Both the position numbers and the translations under genes were made by a program. A stretch of 64,000 nucleotides of DNA, from contig JACGCN010000006.1 in assembly GCA_014905825.1 (NCBI GenBank), positions 620,001 through 684,000 of the forward strand, read 5' to 3'. Origin of the DNA: Lyophyllum atratum. Lineage: Eukaryota; Basidiomycota; Agaricomycetes; Agaricales; Lyophyllaceae. This document shows, piece by piece, positions 44,735 through 56,534 of the stretch. Every line of letters begins with the position of its first letter. The first letter of the stretch is position 1. The notes under the pieces were generated by a model, which was given only the letters and a program-made list of their open reading frames with translations, did no database searches and was not told the origin of the DNA.

Positions 44735-46167
44735 CTAGAAAGACGTCGTGGAGTCGACTTCAATTGTGGGCACAATCGACGCGATGAACTTGAGGAAGAC
44801 CACGAGGTAGAAGTCGACCCGCATCCCTTCAACCTCTTCTTCCTCTCCAGTAGCCTTATCGTCTTTGATACCCCCGCTCGACTTCCTTGCGAATGGCCAC
44901 TTCTTCTTGGACTCCTTGCTATTGGGGGCTGAACCTCCCGACTTCCGCCGCGAGAGCTGTTCCTCCACGACGCTGTTGTTCATGCGCTCGATGACCTTCT
45001 TCATGACGCTCGCGTGCTTGCATGGGTGCACAGACGCAGCCTGCAGCGACGTGGAGTGGAGGAATTGCTCGATCGTGACGGTCTTGTGCGCGTGGTCGGC
45101 CGAGATGTCTTGGAAGATTTGAGGTGGGGTCAGTGGTGTCCCGTTCTTCGCAGCAAGGGGATCAGACGCTAGCTACACATAGGCTGGATGAGATGAACTC
45201 ACCTCATCGTAGCCGATAAGCCAGACACGAGGCGTTTGGTAATACTTGTCATACGTTATCATCACATCGTAGGTCCGCACTTGGAGCAAGTTCCCCTTCG
45301 CAACCTCAATGTTGCTTGAAGGGTGTGTCAGTGAGACTGGGTCGGATCATAAAGACAGGATAATAACCTGGCGTCAATAACTCCGGACGGTTTGCTTGCT
45401 GTCGCCTCGTCCTTCTCCTCAAGGTCATCTTCTTCCATATCGGGTATATCATCAAGGTCAGGCGTTTCCTCTGCCGCCGTCGCACCAGTTCCAAGCGACA
45501 ACGCACCAACGCCTGAGGCTAGGTTATCGTGCTCCCCGTCCAGATCAGGGATATCGTCGATGGTCCCTGGGTTTGCCGCAGAGTCCGCGTGTGACTTGCG
45601 CCCAGCATGTGTTTCGACCCATTCGTCGGCCTCTCCGCTGGTCGAAGAGTCCCCAAAGTTCAATAGGCGTTCTGCGTCTTCGTCTGCATCGGTGTACGCC
45701 AGGGATGTGGCGCGGCGGAGGCAGGGCACGCCGCGGGTCAGGAGGTATTGCTTATCAGCCGGCAAAAAGTCTCTAGCTTTCGATGCATCTCCCTTCTCCC
45801 TATGAAGCACAAGGTTACATTTCACACCACCAGTACGAGCGTTGCGACTGACCATGTCCAGACTGGGAACTTGTACGCCAGGAAGTCGCCTGCCGCCACA
45901 AACTCCTCTGAAACCGTGAGGTAAGCTACTTGAACGCGTCCTTGACAACGATCAATACAAACCAGGTGTAATACGACCGTGTTCTTTGAACTTGCTCTCC
46001 TTGAGGACCTGGAATACTGATTGGTGAGCTGATCTCCATGCTGAACGCCGCAGGAATATGACATACGGGACTGAGATAGTCGCGAACGCTCCAGAAATGC
46101 GACTACGTAGATCGTGAGTAAATTGTTATAGTTGTTGCTAGCGACTAAATACCTGAATTGCTTGCAT
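44735..46167 (-). CDS. ATG3: ATG3, E2-like enzyme for Atg8 lipidation
   Basis: Several exons. The start at 46167 encodes MQAIQ, then [40 protein letters not shown] and FPVWTW, the conserved N-terminal membrane-sensing and core region. A flexible acidic insert follows ([14 protein letters not shown] ... [16 protein letters not shown]). The C-terminal part has [17 protein letters not shown], the catalytic [16 protein letters not shown] with the active-site Cys, a Ser/Lys-rich insert of about 50 residues, and [20 protein letters not shown]. Atg3 transfers Atg8 to phosphatidylethanolamine during autophagosome formation. The extra insert after the catalytic helix is longer than I would expect. Confidence 0.93.
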
Positions 46168-46494
46168 GGTTATGGCAGGATATGGGGAAGAGGCGAGGTT
46201 CAACTCCAAATCGATTTGCCTACGTTTCCACACGTGCTTTGTCTAAATCAGGTATGATGAACTGTATGATCGAGATTGTCTCCGAATGGCCAATTCAAGT
46301 CGGTCGTGCTCGCGAGTACTGGGTTTTGTAGACGACAACAAGCATGCAAGATAACCATAGGAAGGTAGATATGTAGAGACACGATGGACGGCTCGTTCCA
46401 TTATAAGCGGGAATCGAGTCAATAGAAAACCAGAAAGCTGGCGAAACGCAGAAAAGAGAGCGCAAACTGACTTGCTGCCACGATGCGTACCAAC

Positions 46495-47806
46495 TCACTG
46501 CTCCGTAGACGCAGATGAAGCCTGTTTAGACTTCTTTTCCTCCTTCTTCTCCTTCTTCTCGCTCTGGTCCCGTTTCTCCTTCCCCTCCTTGTTTTTCTTA
46601 TCCTTCTTCTCCTTGACGACTACGGGCACGTCCGACGGATCGACGTTCATGGCGTCCTCCCCCTCACCCTCCTGTTTCCGCTTCCGTTTCTTCGACTTTT
46701 CCCTCGACTCTTTCTCTTCAACGGCCTCCGACTCCCCTTCCTTCGACTTCGCCTTCTCCTTCTTGCTCTTCTTCTTCGTTCCCTCATCAGCCGGCGCACT
46801 CATCTCGACATCTTCCTCACTTTCTTTCCGACGCTTCTTCTTTTTCTCCTTCTCTCCGTCTACCGCCTCACTGACCAATGTATCTTCCTCCGCTGCCTTC
46901 ACCTTGGTTTTGTCCTTCTTGTCCTTTTTTGACTTCTTCTCTTTTCTCTGGACCTCGGACGACTCGTCGTCGGGGATCTTGGCCTTTTTGCTGGGAGGTT
47001 CGCTGTCCTCATTCTATTTAAAAAATATACTTAGCCAATGATAAGGTCGTCCAATCATAATGCCGCAGCTCACCATGGTATCTTCAGCGGTCGATTTCCG
47101 CTTTTTGTCCTTCTTTTTCTTATCAGACGAAGTAGAAGGTGCCTCCGTCAGTACAGGCGTAGGGGGTTCCGGAGCTTTAACCGCCGGTGTCTTCACCTGC
47201 TGCACAACGGCAGGTTGTGGTGGCGGTGCCAGGCTTGCAACAGGAGAAGGGGCACGGGCTGGAGTGCCCAGGGGAGTATCGTTGGCACCAGTAGCCGATG
47301 TCCTTTGCTGTCCCCAGCCTCCTCTACCTCCCCGGCCTCCTCCAAATCCACCACGGCCGCCCCACTGCTGTCTCCCTGGCGGGGCGGTGGGGGCTGGCGG
47401 TAGAGGTGGATAGTTATTCCGCGGCGCAGGGGCAGCCTTTAAGAGTTCAGGGTAACTTCATATGTTGTAGAGACAAGCGTACTGTTTTGGGACCTTTGTA
47501 TAGGCTCTTTTGGTATTTTTCCGCTTCACTGATACATTGTGTGTGGCCCTTGTAATCGGCGGGGGTATGGAATGTCGTTGAGCAGTCTATGCAGTCAAAC
47601 CCACTATGGCATCTAGATCTATGTTGATCCAGCTTGGGCTTCTTCACGACGTCGCTGCACGCTGTCCGGTTAAATGAGAATCAAGTGAGACACAGTACTT
47701 ATTTAACATGGAGGGCATGGAGGGCACTGACCATGACATCTGTGGGTTCAATGGTTAAAATTCGCGTTCGCTCGGAAAGAGGTTTCACTTACTGGAAAGA
47801 GACCAT
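46495..47806 (-). CDS. LYAR-type nucleolar zinc-finger protein
   Basis: The ATG at 47806 leads through two small introns to MVSFQCHACSDVVKKPKLDQ, HRSRCHSGFDCIDCSTTFHT and PADYKGHTQCISEAEKYQKS, the paired C2HC zinc fingers of LYAR. A Pro/Gly-rich linker (RGGFGGGRGGRGGWG) and a Lys/Glu-rich C-terminus with many KKK and EEK stretches follow, ending KQASSASTEQ. LYAR proteins sit in nucleoli and act in rRNA synthesis and processing. The low-complexity tail (about 270 residues) produces many shadow ORFs on the other strand. Confidence 0.88.
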
Positions 47807-48143
47807 GTTTGGACTGGTAGCACAGGTTGCAGGCGTGCTGAGATGAACACAGATAGACACAGACTGAGATAGCCCGCGAACTTTTCAAATTCCAAGGCCC
47901 AAAAATAATTAACACGTGACTTGCCCGATCACCGATCGCGTACAGTTATACACCTCAACGGTAGCACCGTCAGGGAAGGGGGCTTCCGTGCTTTTACTTC
48001 TTTTACCTCAAAATTCAAATCATCCTTATCTCTTGTGAGCGCCGAGTCGTGAGCTATGTCCGTAGCTCCGAAACTGCATACCCATGTACATACTTCAAGT
48101 ATACCATCATGAAGAGTATCTTCAATTTTCATCGCTTTCATCA
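47807..48143. other. Intergenic between LYAR gene and tRNA-Gly
   Basis: Promoter side of the LYAR-like gene. No further gene seen. Confidence 0.5.
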
Positions 48144-48243
48144 ACACTGATGGTGAAGTGGTTATCATGCTTGCCTTCCATTCAGAATCTTCGGAGCTGA
48201 ACGTATCCAGCAAGCGGCAGGGGTTCGATTCCCCTTCAGTGTA
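48144..48243 (+). tRNA. tRNA-Gly (TCC) with 28-nt intron
   Basis: Acceptor ACACTGA pairs perfectly with TCAGTGT. D-stem is GTGA/TCAT around agtggtta. Anticodon stem CTTGC/GCAAG with anticodon TCC at 48177-48179, and T-arm AGGGG-TTCGATT-CCCCT. Discriminator A. The anticodon stem closes only after removing 48181-48208, at the canonical position after residue 37. A long T-run follows at about 48,268. Confidence 0.88.
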
Positions 48244-48483
48244 TATACCTAGTAGAAGACACCGCATAACTTTTTTTTCTTCGGACTCCCTCCCGCACGC
48301 TACAGCACGCTGCACCCATTTACAAGCCTTGGACGTGACTCAAACATAACAAACAAAATTACAAGTGGTATATTCCTGACTCCTGAGTCCTGTCGCAAGT
48401 ACCATAAGAAAGCCATAGATCATAGATGATCTAACACAGAAGTCCAAACCGACACGTCCGAGTGGAGTCGAAAGTCGCCATGA

Positions 48484-49185
48484 TCATGGTGTTCCCAACG
48501 AGACGACCCACGTATCCGGACATCCCTTCGTCCCCGGAAGCAGCCTCATCTTACCAAAATCATCATCCCTATCCAAACCCTTGAACATCGTCGCCTCTCC
48601 CAAATAATCAATCCTCCTCAGCTTCACCACATCATTCCGATCCTCATCCAGCCGCTTCTTCGCCGCCTTCTCAACGACCTCTCTCTGTTTCTTGATGCTC
48701 AGTATCAACCCCCACTCCGAATCCGCAATCGGCTCCTGCAGCGCGCGATATAAAGCCTCCCACACGGCCTCGCATGTAACGGGCACCGGAGACTCGATGT
48801 CGATGGACCAGGGGAAGGACTTAGATATGAGTCGCAGCTTCCTCACTCCAGCTTCGGTGGCCGGGACGTGTCGGTTGGAGAAATAGGTCGTGGCTTCTAT
48901 CTCCTGGGGCTTTTTCTTCACGTTGAATCGGAGCCTTGTGGTGTCGGATGCCAGGAGGGGGTGCAGCTTGGGGTATTTGGACGATACATATCCTGCGTGG
49001 GCGCCAATCTGGTTAGTTGCGGTAGAAAACCAGGATGATGGGCGCCATTTACGGGGAGGGTCTGGTCTGTATTGTCGTCGAGGATCTCCATACACCTGTG
49101 CCGCGCTCAGGGGTGGTGGTATGTAGACGTTGGGGTCAGGCTGATAGTAGCCGTGCCAGGGATTGGCCCAAGGTGGAGAGTTCAT
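48484..49185 (-). CDS. DUF6699-like fungal protein
   Basis: Intronless, 233 residues. The N-terminus is Pro/Tyr-rich (MNSPPWANPWHGYYQPDPNV). The second half contains SKYPKLHPLLASDTTRLRFN, TYFSNRHVPATEAGVRKLRL and SFPWSIDIESPVPVTCEAVW, then EALYRALQEPIADSEWGLIL, resembling the basidiomycete DUF6699 family, whose function is unknown. The end is GTKGCPDTWVVSLGTP. The single long frame has good codon usage and no disruption. The neighbouring tRNA-Gly lies 240 bp away on the other strand. Confidence 0.75.
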   Translation of the reverse strand: MNSPPWANPWHGYYQPDPNVYIPPPLSAAQVYGDPRRQYRPDPPRKWRPSSWFSTATNQIGAHAGYVSSKYPKLHPLLASDTTRLRFNVKKKPQEIEATTYFSNRHVPATEAGVRKLRLISKSFPWSIDIESPVPVTCEAVWEALYRALQEPIADSEWGLILSIKKQREVVEKAAKKRLDEDRNDVVKLRRIDYLGEATMFKGLDRDDDFGKMRLLPGTKGCPDTWVVSLGTP

Positions 49186-50156
49186 GATGGGATGTTTGAG
49201 CTTTGAGGAGGGAAGCTGATGAGCGACGTTCTGCCTTTAAGTTCCGTCGGACACGGCGAGAGAACGGAGTGATGTGGGATGCGCGTCACCAAGGGGGACC
49301 CAAGGGGGACAATGTATGAGTGGCTGCGCAAGGCAAGGCGATAGAATCATGCTTGGGCGCTAATCAGGACTAAGCACCCGCCTCTGCCCAGATGAAAAGA
49401 TCCCGAAATGAGTCTGACATACATAAAAGGAAATGAGGCGCGTGAAGGCTGTGCCTTGTGACAGGAGAAGGCGGCATGGGGCAGTGCTCGAAGCTCAGAG
49501 CATAGGAATGATAGGTTGAGAAGGCAACACTGCAGCATAGTTGTAAACAGTCGCCTTCCTTTCATGTAGCCATCCTGGTCACATTGTTGCCGAGAAGTTA
49601 CAAAAGTCAGTGCTTCAGCACCGAGAACGTCAACTAGCGCGGAGAGATATGCAGCAGGTCCCGGATAGATGGGGACCTCGTCCGACCCTCGATTTTTTGT
49701 TGGCGTGCTCGAGGAGCAAGAGCTCGAGCGTTTCGGTTAGGGGTAACAGGGGGGAACTTGTAAAGGAGAGTGAGTCGGAACTCGGGATTGGCTACATCGC
49801 GGTCATGTGGTCTGCGTGCGGTCATGTGCCTCCGAAGTTTCTGAATCTCTAATCTTAGCGCTTGACATGTACATAAAGTTAAACGGTTCGAAGACTTCGC
49901 AGGGACGTTCCTCTGATGAATGCGCGACTGTGGCGCCACAGAACCTCGAGCCCGCGGTATGTAGCTCCTGGACGTCGGCGGTGGCAACAGAATGCACCTG
50001 ACAGTGATTCCTCCTTATAAACCACGGAACGTGATTGGTTGACAAATCTGTACCCGAGATTATCGGCTCTGCATTTCATATTTCTAGACCTTTCTCTGTT
50101 CCGGGGTCATCCATCTCTCTCCTCTCTACTAATCGCGTTGCTGCGTTATTAGCTCG
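49186..50156. other. Intergenic upstream of cytochrome c peroxidase
   Basis: Divergent upstream region for the DUF6699-like gene (-) and CCP (+), nearly 1 kb. ORFs here lack motifs; I see no gene. Confidence 0.5.
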
Positions 50157-51849
50157 ATGTCATTCTCTCTCCTTCGCGCTCCTCTTCGTAGGGCCGCCGT
50201 TGCTGGTTCTAGGTCTGTCCCCAAGGCTCAGTTCAGGTCGGCCTTCCGCCGTTACTCGACAGAAACTCCCCAACCTGCCACCAAGTCGAACAAAAACCTG
50301 ATATTGGGACTGGGAGCCGTTGCCGGTATTGGTGGTCTCGCGTTCTACTTCTATACCGACGCTCGCAGCGACACCGAGACCGCCATAAAGTCGGCAGTTC
50401 AGTCCGCAAAGGCTAAGACGCACTTCACACCGACGAAGGAGGACTACCAAAAGGCACGCAACGGATGCAAAATTTACGCACCTGTCAAAGCTAATCCTAT
50501 ACCGACTGCAGGTCTACAATAGGATTGCTGAGCTCTTCGACGAGGCTGGCCAATCCGAATACGACGGTGCGTGCCCCTTGCCCCGGGTGAGATGAGGAAA
50601 TTGACGTTTACATCAGATGGATCCTATGCCCCGGTCATCCTCCGTTTGGCATGGCACTCGTCTGGCACGTATGACAAGGACTCCAAGACTGGCGGAAGGT
50701 GAGCCGGAGCCCCTATCTACCCAGGACGCAGCACTGACGGCCCTGCCTCCCCCTCCAGCAACTACGCCACCATGCGCTTCGAGCCCGAGTCCAAGCACGG
50801 TGCGAACAACGGTTTGAACATTGCCCGCGACCTCATGGAGAAGATCAAAAAGGAATTCGATTGGATTAGTTACGGTGACTTGTGGACTCTCGGCGGTGTC
50901 GCTGCTGTTCAGGTGTGGCGCGCCACCTCTAATTTTGTCGACGCGTCAACTAATGAGGGACGTGTTAGGAGATGGCTGGACCCAAGATTCCCTGGAGGGC
51001 TGGCAGAGTCGATGGTTTCTCCGTGGATGCTACCCCCGATGGCCGTCTGCCTGACGCAACGCAAGGTGGAGACCATCTCAGGAGTGTAAGGCAGCGCAGC
51101 ATTCCACCTTTTTGATGTCTTGCTTACGCACGTTATAGATTTTCGGACGCATGGGGTATGCTCTGCTTAACGTCCCGATATACTGATATCGTTTGCTGAC
51201 TTTACACTCAGCTTCAATGATCAGGAAATCGTTGCTCTCTCCGGCGCACATGCTGTAGGGCGCTGCCACCCTGACAGGTACGTGATTCCTTTTTTTTTCA
51301 CCATTCCATTTTTTGATGGCTAGTACCACAGGTCCGGATTCTCCGGTCCGTGGACCTTCTCCCCGACCACCTTGACCAACGATTACTACAAACTCCTATT
51401 TGACGAGAAGTAAATCGCATTTCTCCCAGCTAGTGTTCTCCATGTGCTAAACACATCATTAGGTGGACCTGGAAGAAATGGAACGGCCCGAAGCAGCTCG
51501 AGGACAAGACAACTAAGACCCTGATGATGCTCCCGTATGTACTACTCATTCTTGCTCTGGTATCGCGACTCATATTATTCAAACGCAGCGCCGACTACGT
51601 CCTCGTCCAAGACAAGGGCTTCAAGAAGTACGCCAAGGCCTACGCGGAGGACAGCGACCTCTTCTTCAGGGAGTAAGCCCCTCTCCCCTTCTTCCCATTC
51701 AAGAATCCAACTAATACACACACCCCATTCTCTCCAGCTTCGCCAACGTCGTCTCCCGCCTGTTCGAGCTCGGAGTCCCCACCGCGCAGTTCGTCACACC
51801 CGAGCCCTGGATCATGAAGAACCTCGACGAGCAAGAGAAGACACAGTAG
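50157..51849 (+). CDS. CCP1: Cytochrome c peroxidase, mitochondrial
   Basis: Multi-exon. The presequence is [20 protein letters not shown], followed by a hydrophobic sorting segment ([19 protein letters not shown]), the bipartite signal of intermembrane-space Ccp1. The haem peroxidase domain has [16 protein letters not shown] (distal Arg/Trp/His), [65 protein letters not shown] (proximal His), [18 protein letters not shown] and [19 protein letters not shown]. It reduces H2O2 with cytochrome c electrons. The intron at 50454-50511 has a GC donor rather than GT; using it restores [16 protein letters not shown]. Confidence 0.94.
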
Positions 51850-52489
51850 ACCAGTAGACCTTGACCTCGTAGAGATCGATCCTAGAGGTACGGCTAGACT
51901 GATATTGATAAATCACTTATAGAGGAGCCCGTGTTCTTACCCTACCCTACGACTGCGTCGCCTCTCCCCTATATTAGGATTCAGATACTTACTCTACGTC
52001 TTGCGTTTCTCTGGACCCCGCTGGGCCGTCTTGTTTACTTTCGGTTGGTAAATAATATTTTGGTTAAATCTATATCATTTTTTGGTTTCAGGGGTGGCGA
52101 GGTGATTAGATGTGATCATGGTAAGAGGGGATGAGCATGAGCGCAAGGTGTATGTGAATCGTCTGATACTAGTCAGAGGTTTCACGCATCTCCTCACTCT
52201 GTTACTTGAACAGCTTGGTTCGAGAAGTCGATTTTATTTTGTTATTTGAGGTGATGGCGAGGTCATTAGTAGTAATTACGGATGTAGAGAAAAATGGTGC
52301 ATAGGTATGGGTTGAATAAAACAGATGATGATATACAAGCGGCAACGGCGCGTTCTCCTGAAGTCTATATATACGTGGTCGGTAGTCAAGTCCAATGTCT
52401 AATGCAAAAGAGAGATCTATAACCAAGAGATGGGATGCCATGGAGCGGAGCGGAGTGTGGAAGAAAACCAAAAAAAACCAAAGAACAAA
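51850..52489. other. Convergent 3' region
   Basis: 640 bp between the stops of CCP1 (+) and the arrestin gene (-), presumably both 3' UTRs. Nothing else seen. Confidence 0.55.
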
Positions 52490-52970
52490 CTACAAAGCCG
52501 AGGAAGACTGGCGCACCAACGGCGGCGCCCGCGCAGGCCCCCCCGCCGAAAGCTGGGCGAACCGCCCCGCCAAATCACTCTCACTCTGCGTCCTCACCGT
52601 CTCCTCATACGACGGCAGCCCCTGCATACTCGACAACGGCGGCACACCCCCAATGAACCCCCTCGACGCGACCGCATAGTCCGGCACCTCCGTGAACGCG
52701 CGATGCAGCAGCCCCGTCCCCGAGTGCGGGTCCGGCAGGCTGATCCCGCGCATGTACGCCGGGCGCTGTGCCGCGTCCGCTGATTCGAGCTCGCGCTCGA
52801 GCTCGGCGGCGGTGGGGACTTCGTGCGCGGGAGAGGAGCGGGAGATCCAGTGCGGGGAGAAGGTGGAGAAGGGTTTCATCGTGGCTGAGAAGAGGTTGGA
52901 TATGTTCCGGCTTGCGTGCCCCCCGTGGAAGTATGTCTCGTGAGAGCCGGAGACGGGCTGGGGGACGGGA

Positions 52971-53002
<32 letters not shown>

Positions 53003-54934
53003 GCCATGTTGGTGGTGGTGTGCACGCTCCGGGCTTCCGGCACGACTCGACAAACGGCTAAGCACGCGACTGACTGACCGGCTACTCCGGCTATGTGTCC
53101 GGCTGAGCGGCTCCGAATCCGGATCCGGCTCGGACTCGCCACGCGTGGGCGACCGCGCACGAAGCCGCGGGGGCGCGCCGTCAGAGAGGGAGAGAAGGAG
53201 CTCGGAGTTGACCCAATCTAGAGGGGTGTTGGAGGCGTTGGGATCGGGTTGATGCGGGAGATGGGTCAGGAGGTGGGCTTCGAGAGGAGTGCATCGTCCA
53301 GAACGCGTGAGTGGCCATTGCGATGGGGGTGCGTCGGCTGCGTGGACAGGGCTTGCGCCTTGCGATATCCAGGGGTTCGTAACGCGCATAGTGGCTGAAT
53401 CGGGAAGGAACATATTCGCGACTCTGTCGCGCACATGTTGGGTGTAGCTTGGGAGCTGGATATCCTCTTCCTCTCCCGGTGGTACTTCGGTCCCTCCAAG
53501 AAGCAAGCGCCGAGTTGCAGCTGAATGTATCTTCGATTCGTTGAGGAGACGGTAGTCAAGGAGATGCAGCGGCAGAGAGCATCTGAGCTCGGAGGTATGT
53601 CCGTCCAAGTTGAGAATCAAGATACTCCAGCGCACCCGATGAGACACAATGATGGGTTCAAGGCTGTGCGTTGGTGTGATGGTCAAAGGAATATGAATGT
53701 TGAGATATGTCACCACGTCGGAGCTTCCGGCGTCAGAGTTATTTGTTTCATCGAGGAGGTCAGCTGACGACGACGCCACTGGTGCTGGTTCGCTGACCGG
53801 CGGATGTAGAGGGGTGGTAGGCGCCGAAGACGTGGAGGCATGGATGGGAGTGTGTGAAAAGTATTGCCTCCCCATACTGCTTAACGAAGTAGAGCTGCTA
53901 CTGCGAGGAAGATGGAAAAAGCCTGATGAAGGGCTCGCCGGAGAAGCAGGAGAAGGCGGGTGGCTCAGAGACCGTCGCTGTCCAGTACTACTGTCTTCTA
54001 CCTCGACAGCTCGACCGTTGACGATTTCATGTTTCAAGGACGCGACGAGCCGTGTTTGTTCCTGAGAACCGCTGCGAGCGAACACTTTCGTCTGCTCGTA
54101 GATTGACGTGGTCACATTGAGGACACACACGCCTTTCGTGAGAGGAGAGAATTTCACGAGAGCGGTGACCTTGTCGCCTGCCGCCCAAGCCTTATGAGGA
54201 ACCATGATAGAATACATCAGCTTGTCCGGCCATGTGTTCTCGATCTCCAGGGTCTGCTGGTATTCCATAGCCTCTGGGGCAAAGGAACGGATGATGTGGA
54301 CCGGCAACCCAGCGGTATAGGTCTGGTTGAAGGCAAAGCCTGGTCGTACTACCTGAGCGCGCAGTTTGTAGGACACGGCTGCGCCTCCGAAAGCAGGAGA
54401 CGAGATTGTCGACGGCAGAGAACCCCCAATGCGTAGCTGAAAGGGAAACAAATGACGGCCGGCCTTCAGCGTATGGCTGCCTCTCTTTTCGCCTTCCAAG
54501 AAAGTCCAGTCATGGGTACAAACAATGTAGGTCAAAGGGGCCGAGTTCATCCTATAGGAGCGTTGGTAGGTAGGAGAGTTGAAGAGACAAAGAGGCTAAA
54601 CATACGATTCCGTGGCCGGTACTGGCAGACGCGCTTTGCCTCTGAATTGAAGCGTGATTTCTTTGATCGGCATGGACTCATTGAGATAAAGCGCAACATG
54701 ACCTGAAAGGCGTGTAGGTTCGACGTCGACACCTACACCTTTCAGGAAGAGGTAGGGCGAGTCGAGGAGGATTTCAATGCGAGGCTTGTGCTCTTTCTCC
54801 TTTGCCATGTCGTGGTGGTCCGGGGTAGAAGGAGCTGTGACTGGGTTGACAGATGGCAACTGGGTGTTGTCGACGCCTATTTGAGGCCCGTCCCTCGAAA
54901 GAGGTGACGAGGTTCTTGACAACACAAAGGCCAT
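52490..54934 (-). CDS. Alpha-arrestin (arrestin-related trafficking adaptor)
   Basis: Two exons (54934-54606, 54551-52490), 796 residues. The N-terminal arrestin fold reads PRIEILLDSPYLFLKGVGVD, ALYLNESMPIKEITLQFRGK, HDWTFLEGEKRGSHTLKAGR and HLFPFQLRIGGSLPSTISSP. The C-terminal arrestin fold reads NTWPDKLMYSIMVPHKAWAA, GDKVTALVKFSPLTKGV. The long Ser-rich tail carries two LPSY motifs (QLPSYTQHV and GLPSYEETV), matching the L/PPxY sites that bind Rsp5/NEDD4 ubiquitin ligases. Such adaptors direct ubiquitination and endocytosis of plasma membrane permeases. A His-Pro repeat in the tail comes from a (GAGGGT)n run near 52,973-53,003. Confidence 0.9.
52973..53003 (+). repeat. (GAGGGT)n hexanucleotide repeat in arrestin coding region
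   Basis: About five tandem gagggt units; on the coding strand they encode alternating His-Pro. Likely length-variable. Confidence 0.8.
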
Positions 54935-56120
54935 CTCGTCACACCTGTTTAGGAGATGTCAGGCGTATGCCTATAGGAGTTGTATGTGGGATAAGAACTG
55001 GATAGGGTGCAGGCAGAAGCTGGAGGGAATGGAAGACCTGTGAATATGGGGCGTAGATGGGTGCAACCATGTCGACTGGACTGCGGGTCTGTTATGATAT
55101 AATTTGCAAGTGTGCACCACAAATTTCCAATTCCACAATCTCCTCAAGCTTCCGTCTTACTAATCCCATCCGGCGCCGAGTCCCGACGGGAGATCTTCAC
55201 CGATCTCAACAGCCGATCGGCATTGCTGCTGAACTTCCTCGTCCTCGTCCTCGTCGTGTTCCTGTTCCCTCTCCACCATTGTGCCTCCCGCCTTCCCAGT
55301 GGTGCATTCCTTTCCAGAATAGTCGTTGTTCTGCTATATTCAGGTGACAAGGCAATTTGAACCAGAACGTGCTTTATCCCAGGCGAGATAACACACGCTT
55401 AAAGGCTGAAGCTTGAAGCGACGGCACGGACTTCTCGGAAGCAAAATCGGTCGCCTCTGCGAGTCAAATCAGGTCAAATCAAGTTCTCGCCAAAGGATGA
55501 CCACCGCAGGTCTGATGAAGAAACAATCAAAAATCTTGCTAAGCTGTCTCTGAAACGTCGACGCTGATTCAGGCAGCTGATAGTATGATAACGGTAAGCC
55601 TTGCTCAAGAATCAGCGTTGTTCGCCAATTTACTGTCCACCAGGTGCAGCAAGCGCCAAGGCGAACGTCAGCACCTATCTTGAGCCCGTCGTTGCTATTT
55701 TTGGAATTGAAGATTTGCCTCGCGCCGGCCGAGGGCACCGTCTGATTGTCCCGATCTCTCCAGAGCTCGTTATCTTTCCCTCTGGATCTCCGAAAAAAAG
55801 GAAATGGGCAAGACGACAAACGTTTCTCTTCACCTTGATGGCTCCTCCTCTCCATTCTCCCAACATCGATGCTTGTGCTACGCTGACGATAGATGTGATG
55901 CTGAGAGGATATTCCCGGTCATTCCATTTCCCGTATATCTCCGAAGTAACTCCCAGCTGCAGTGAGTCGTCACGGTGACGTCTGCCGAATCTTGGCCCTC
56001 CCTCTCCGATTCCTCCTTTATGGCGCCAGGCGCACCTCTCGGCGACTAGGCTCGACTAGGACGGAACCATGTGAAATCACCTAAGCTGCCTACAAGAGCC
56101 TACAAAATATTCGACTGTCG
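54935..56120. other. Intergenic upstream of arrestin gene
   Basis: No supported gene. A hydrophobic reading frame around 55,150-55,360 lacks an ATG and was rejected. Confidence 0.5.
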
Positions 56121-56168
56121 CGATGCTATTGTCTGGCGCATGCTCGATGCTATTGTCTGGCGCATGCT
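56121..56168 (+). repeat. Tandem duplication of a 24-bp unit
   Basis: cgatgctattgtctggcgca-tgct occurs twice head to tail without mismatch. Confidence 0.9.
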
Positions 56169-56534
56169 CATCGACATCCCCTGTCAATTGCATCATCGCC
56201 CGAGCAGTCGGATGCGATGGCATGTATGTCATCATCATGGGAAAAAGGCTGCCAATCATGAATATTGTCCATCTTATCTGGAAATAATGCGGTGCCATGT
56301 CGCGCTGACCATCCAGCTTTCTTGTCCCTACAAGAAGCCATCAGCGACGTGCAATGGAATGAAGTACGGAGTCAAGCTTCTGAGCGTCGACATGCGACAA
56401 TCGGATGTGGCTTTAGTCTGCTTACTTTTTTCTTTCCTTAGTTTCCTTGGTCGTGAATGAAGGATAAATAAGATACGGTACAATTACATGCGAATTCGAT
56501 TGGACTCGAACTTAGCGCACGATACATAGATATG
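56169..56534. other. Intergenic left of foldback element
   Basis: No gene or repeat recognised. Confidence 0.5.

Noticed and set aside
46472..47555. Ser/Phe-rich and Pro-rich plus-strand ORFs
   Set aside because: They are antisense shadows of the Lys/Glu-rich and Gly/Pro-rich regions of the LYAR-like gene.
55112..55360. Hydrophobic reading frame with one membrane-like segment (LLLNFLVLVLVVFLF)
   Set aside because: It opens with GTG, has no ATG in frame and no upstream exon I could support; pyrimidine-rich DNA gives such runs by chance.
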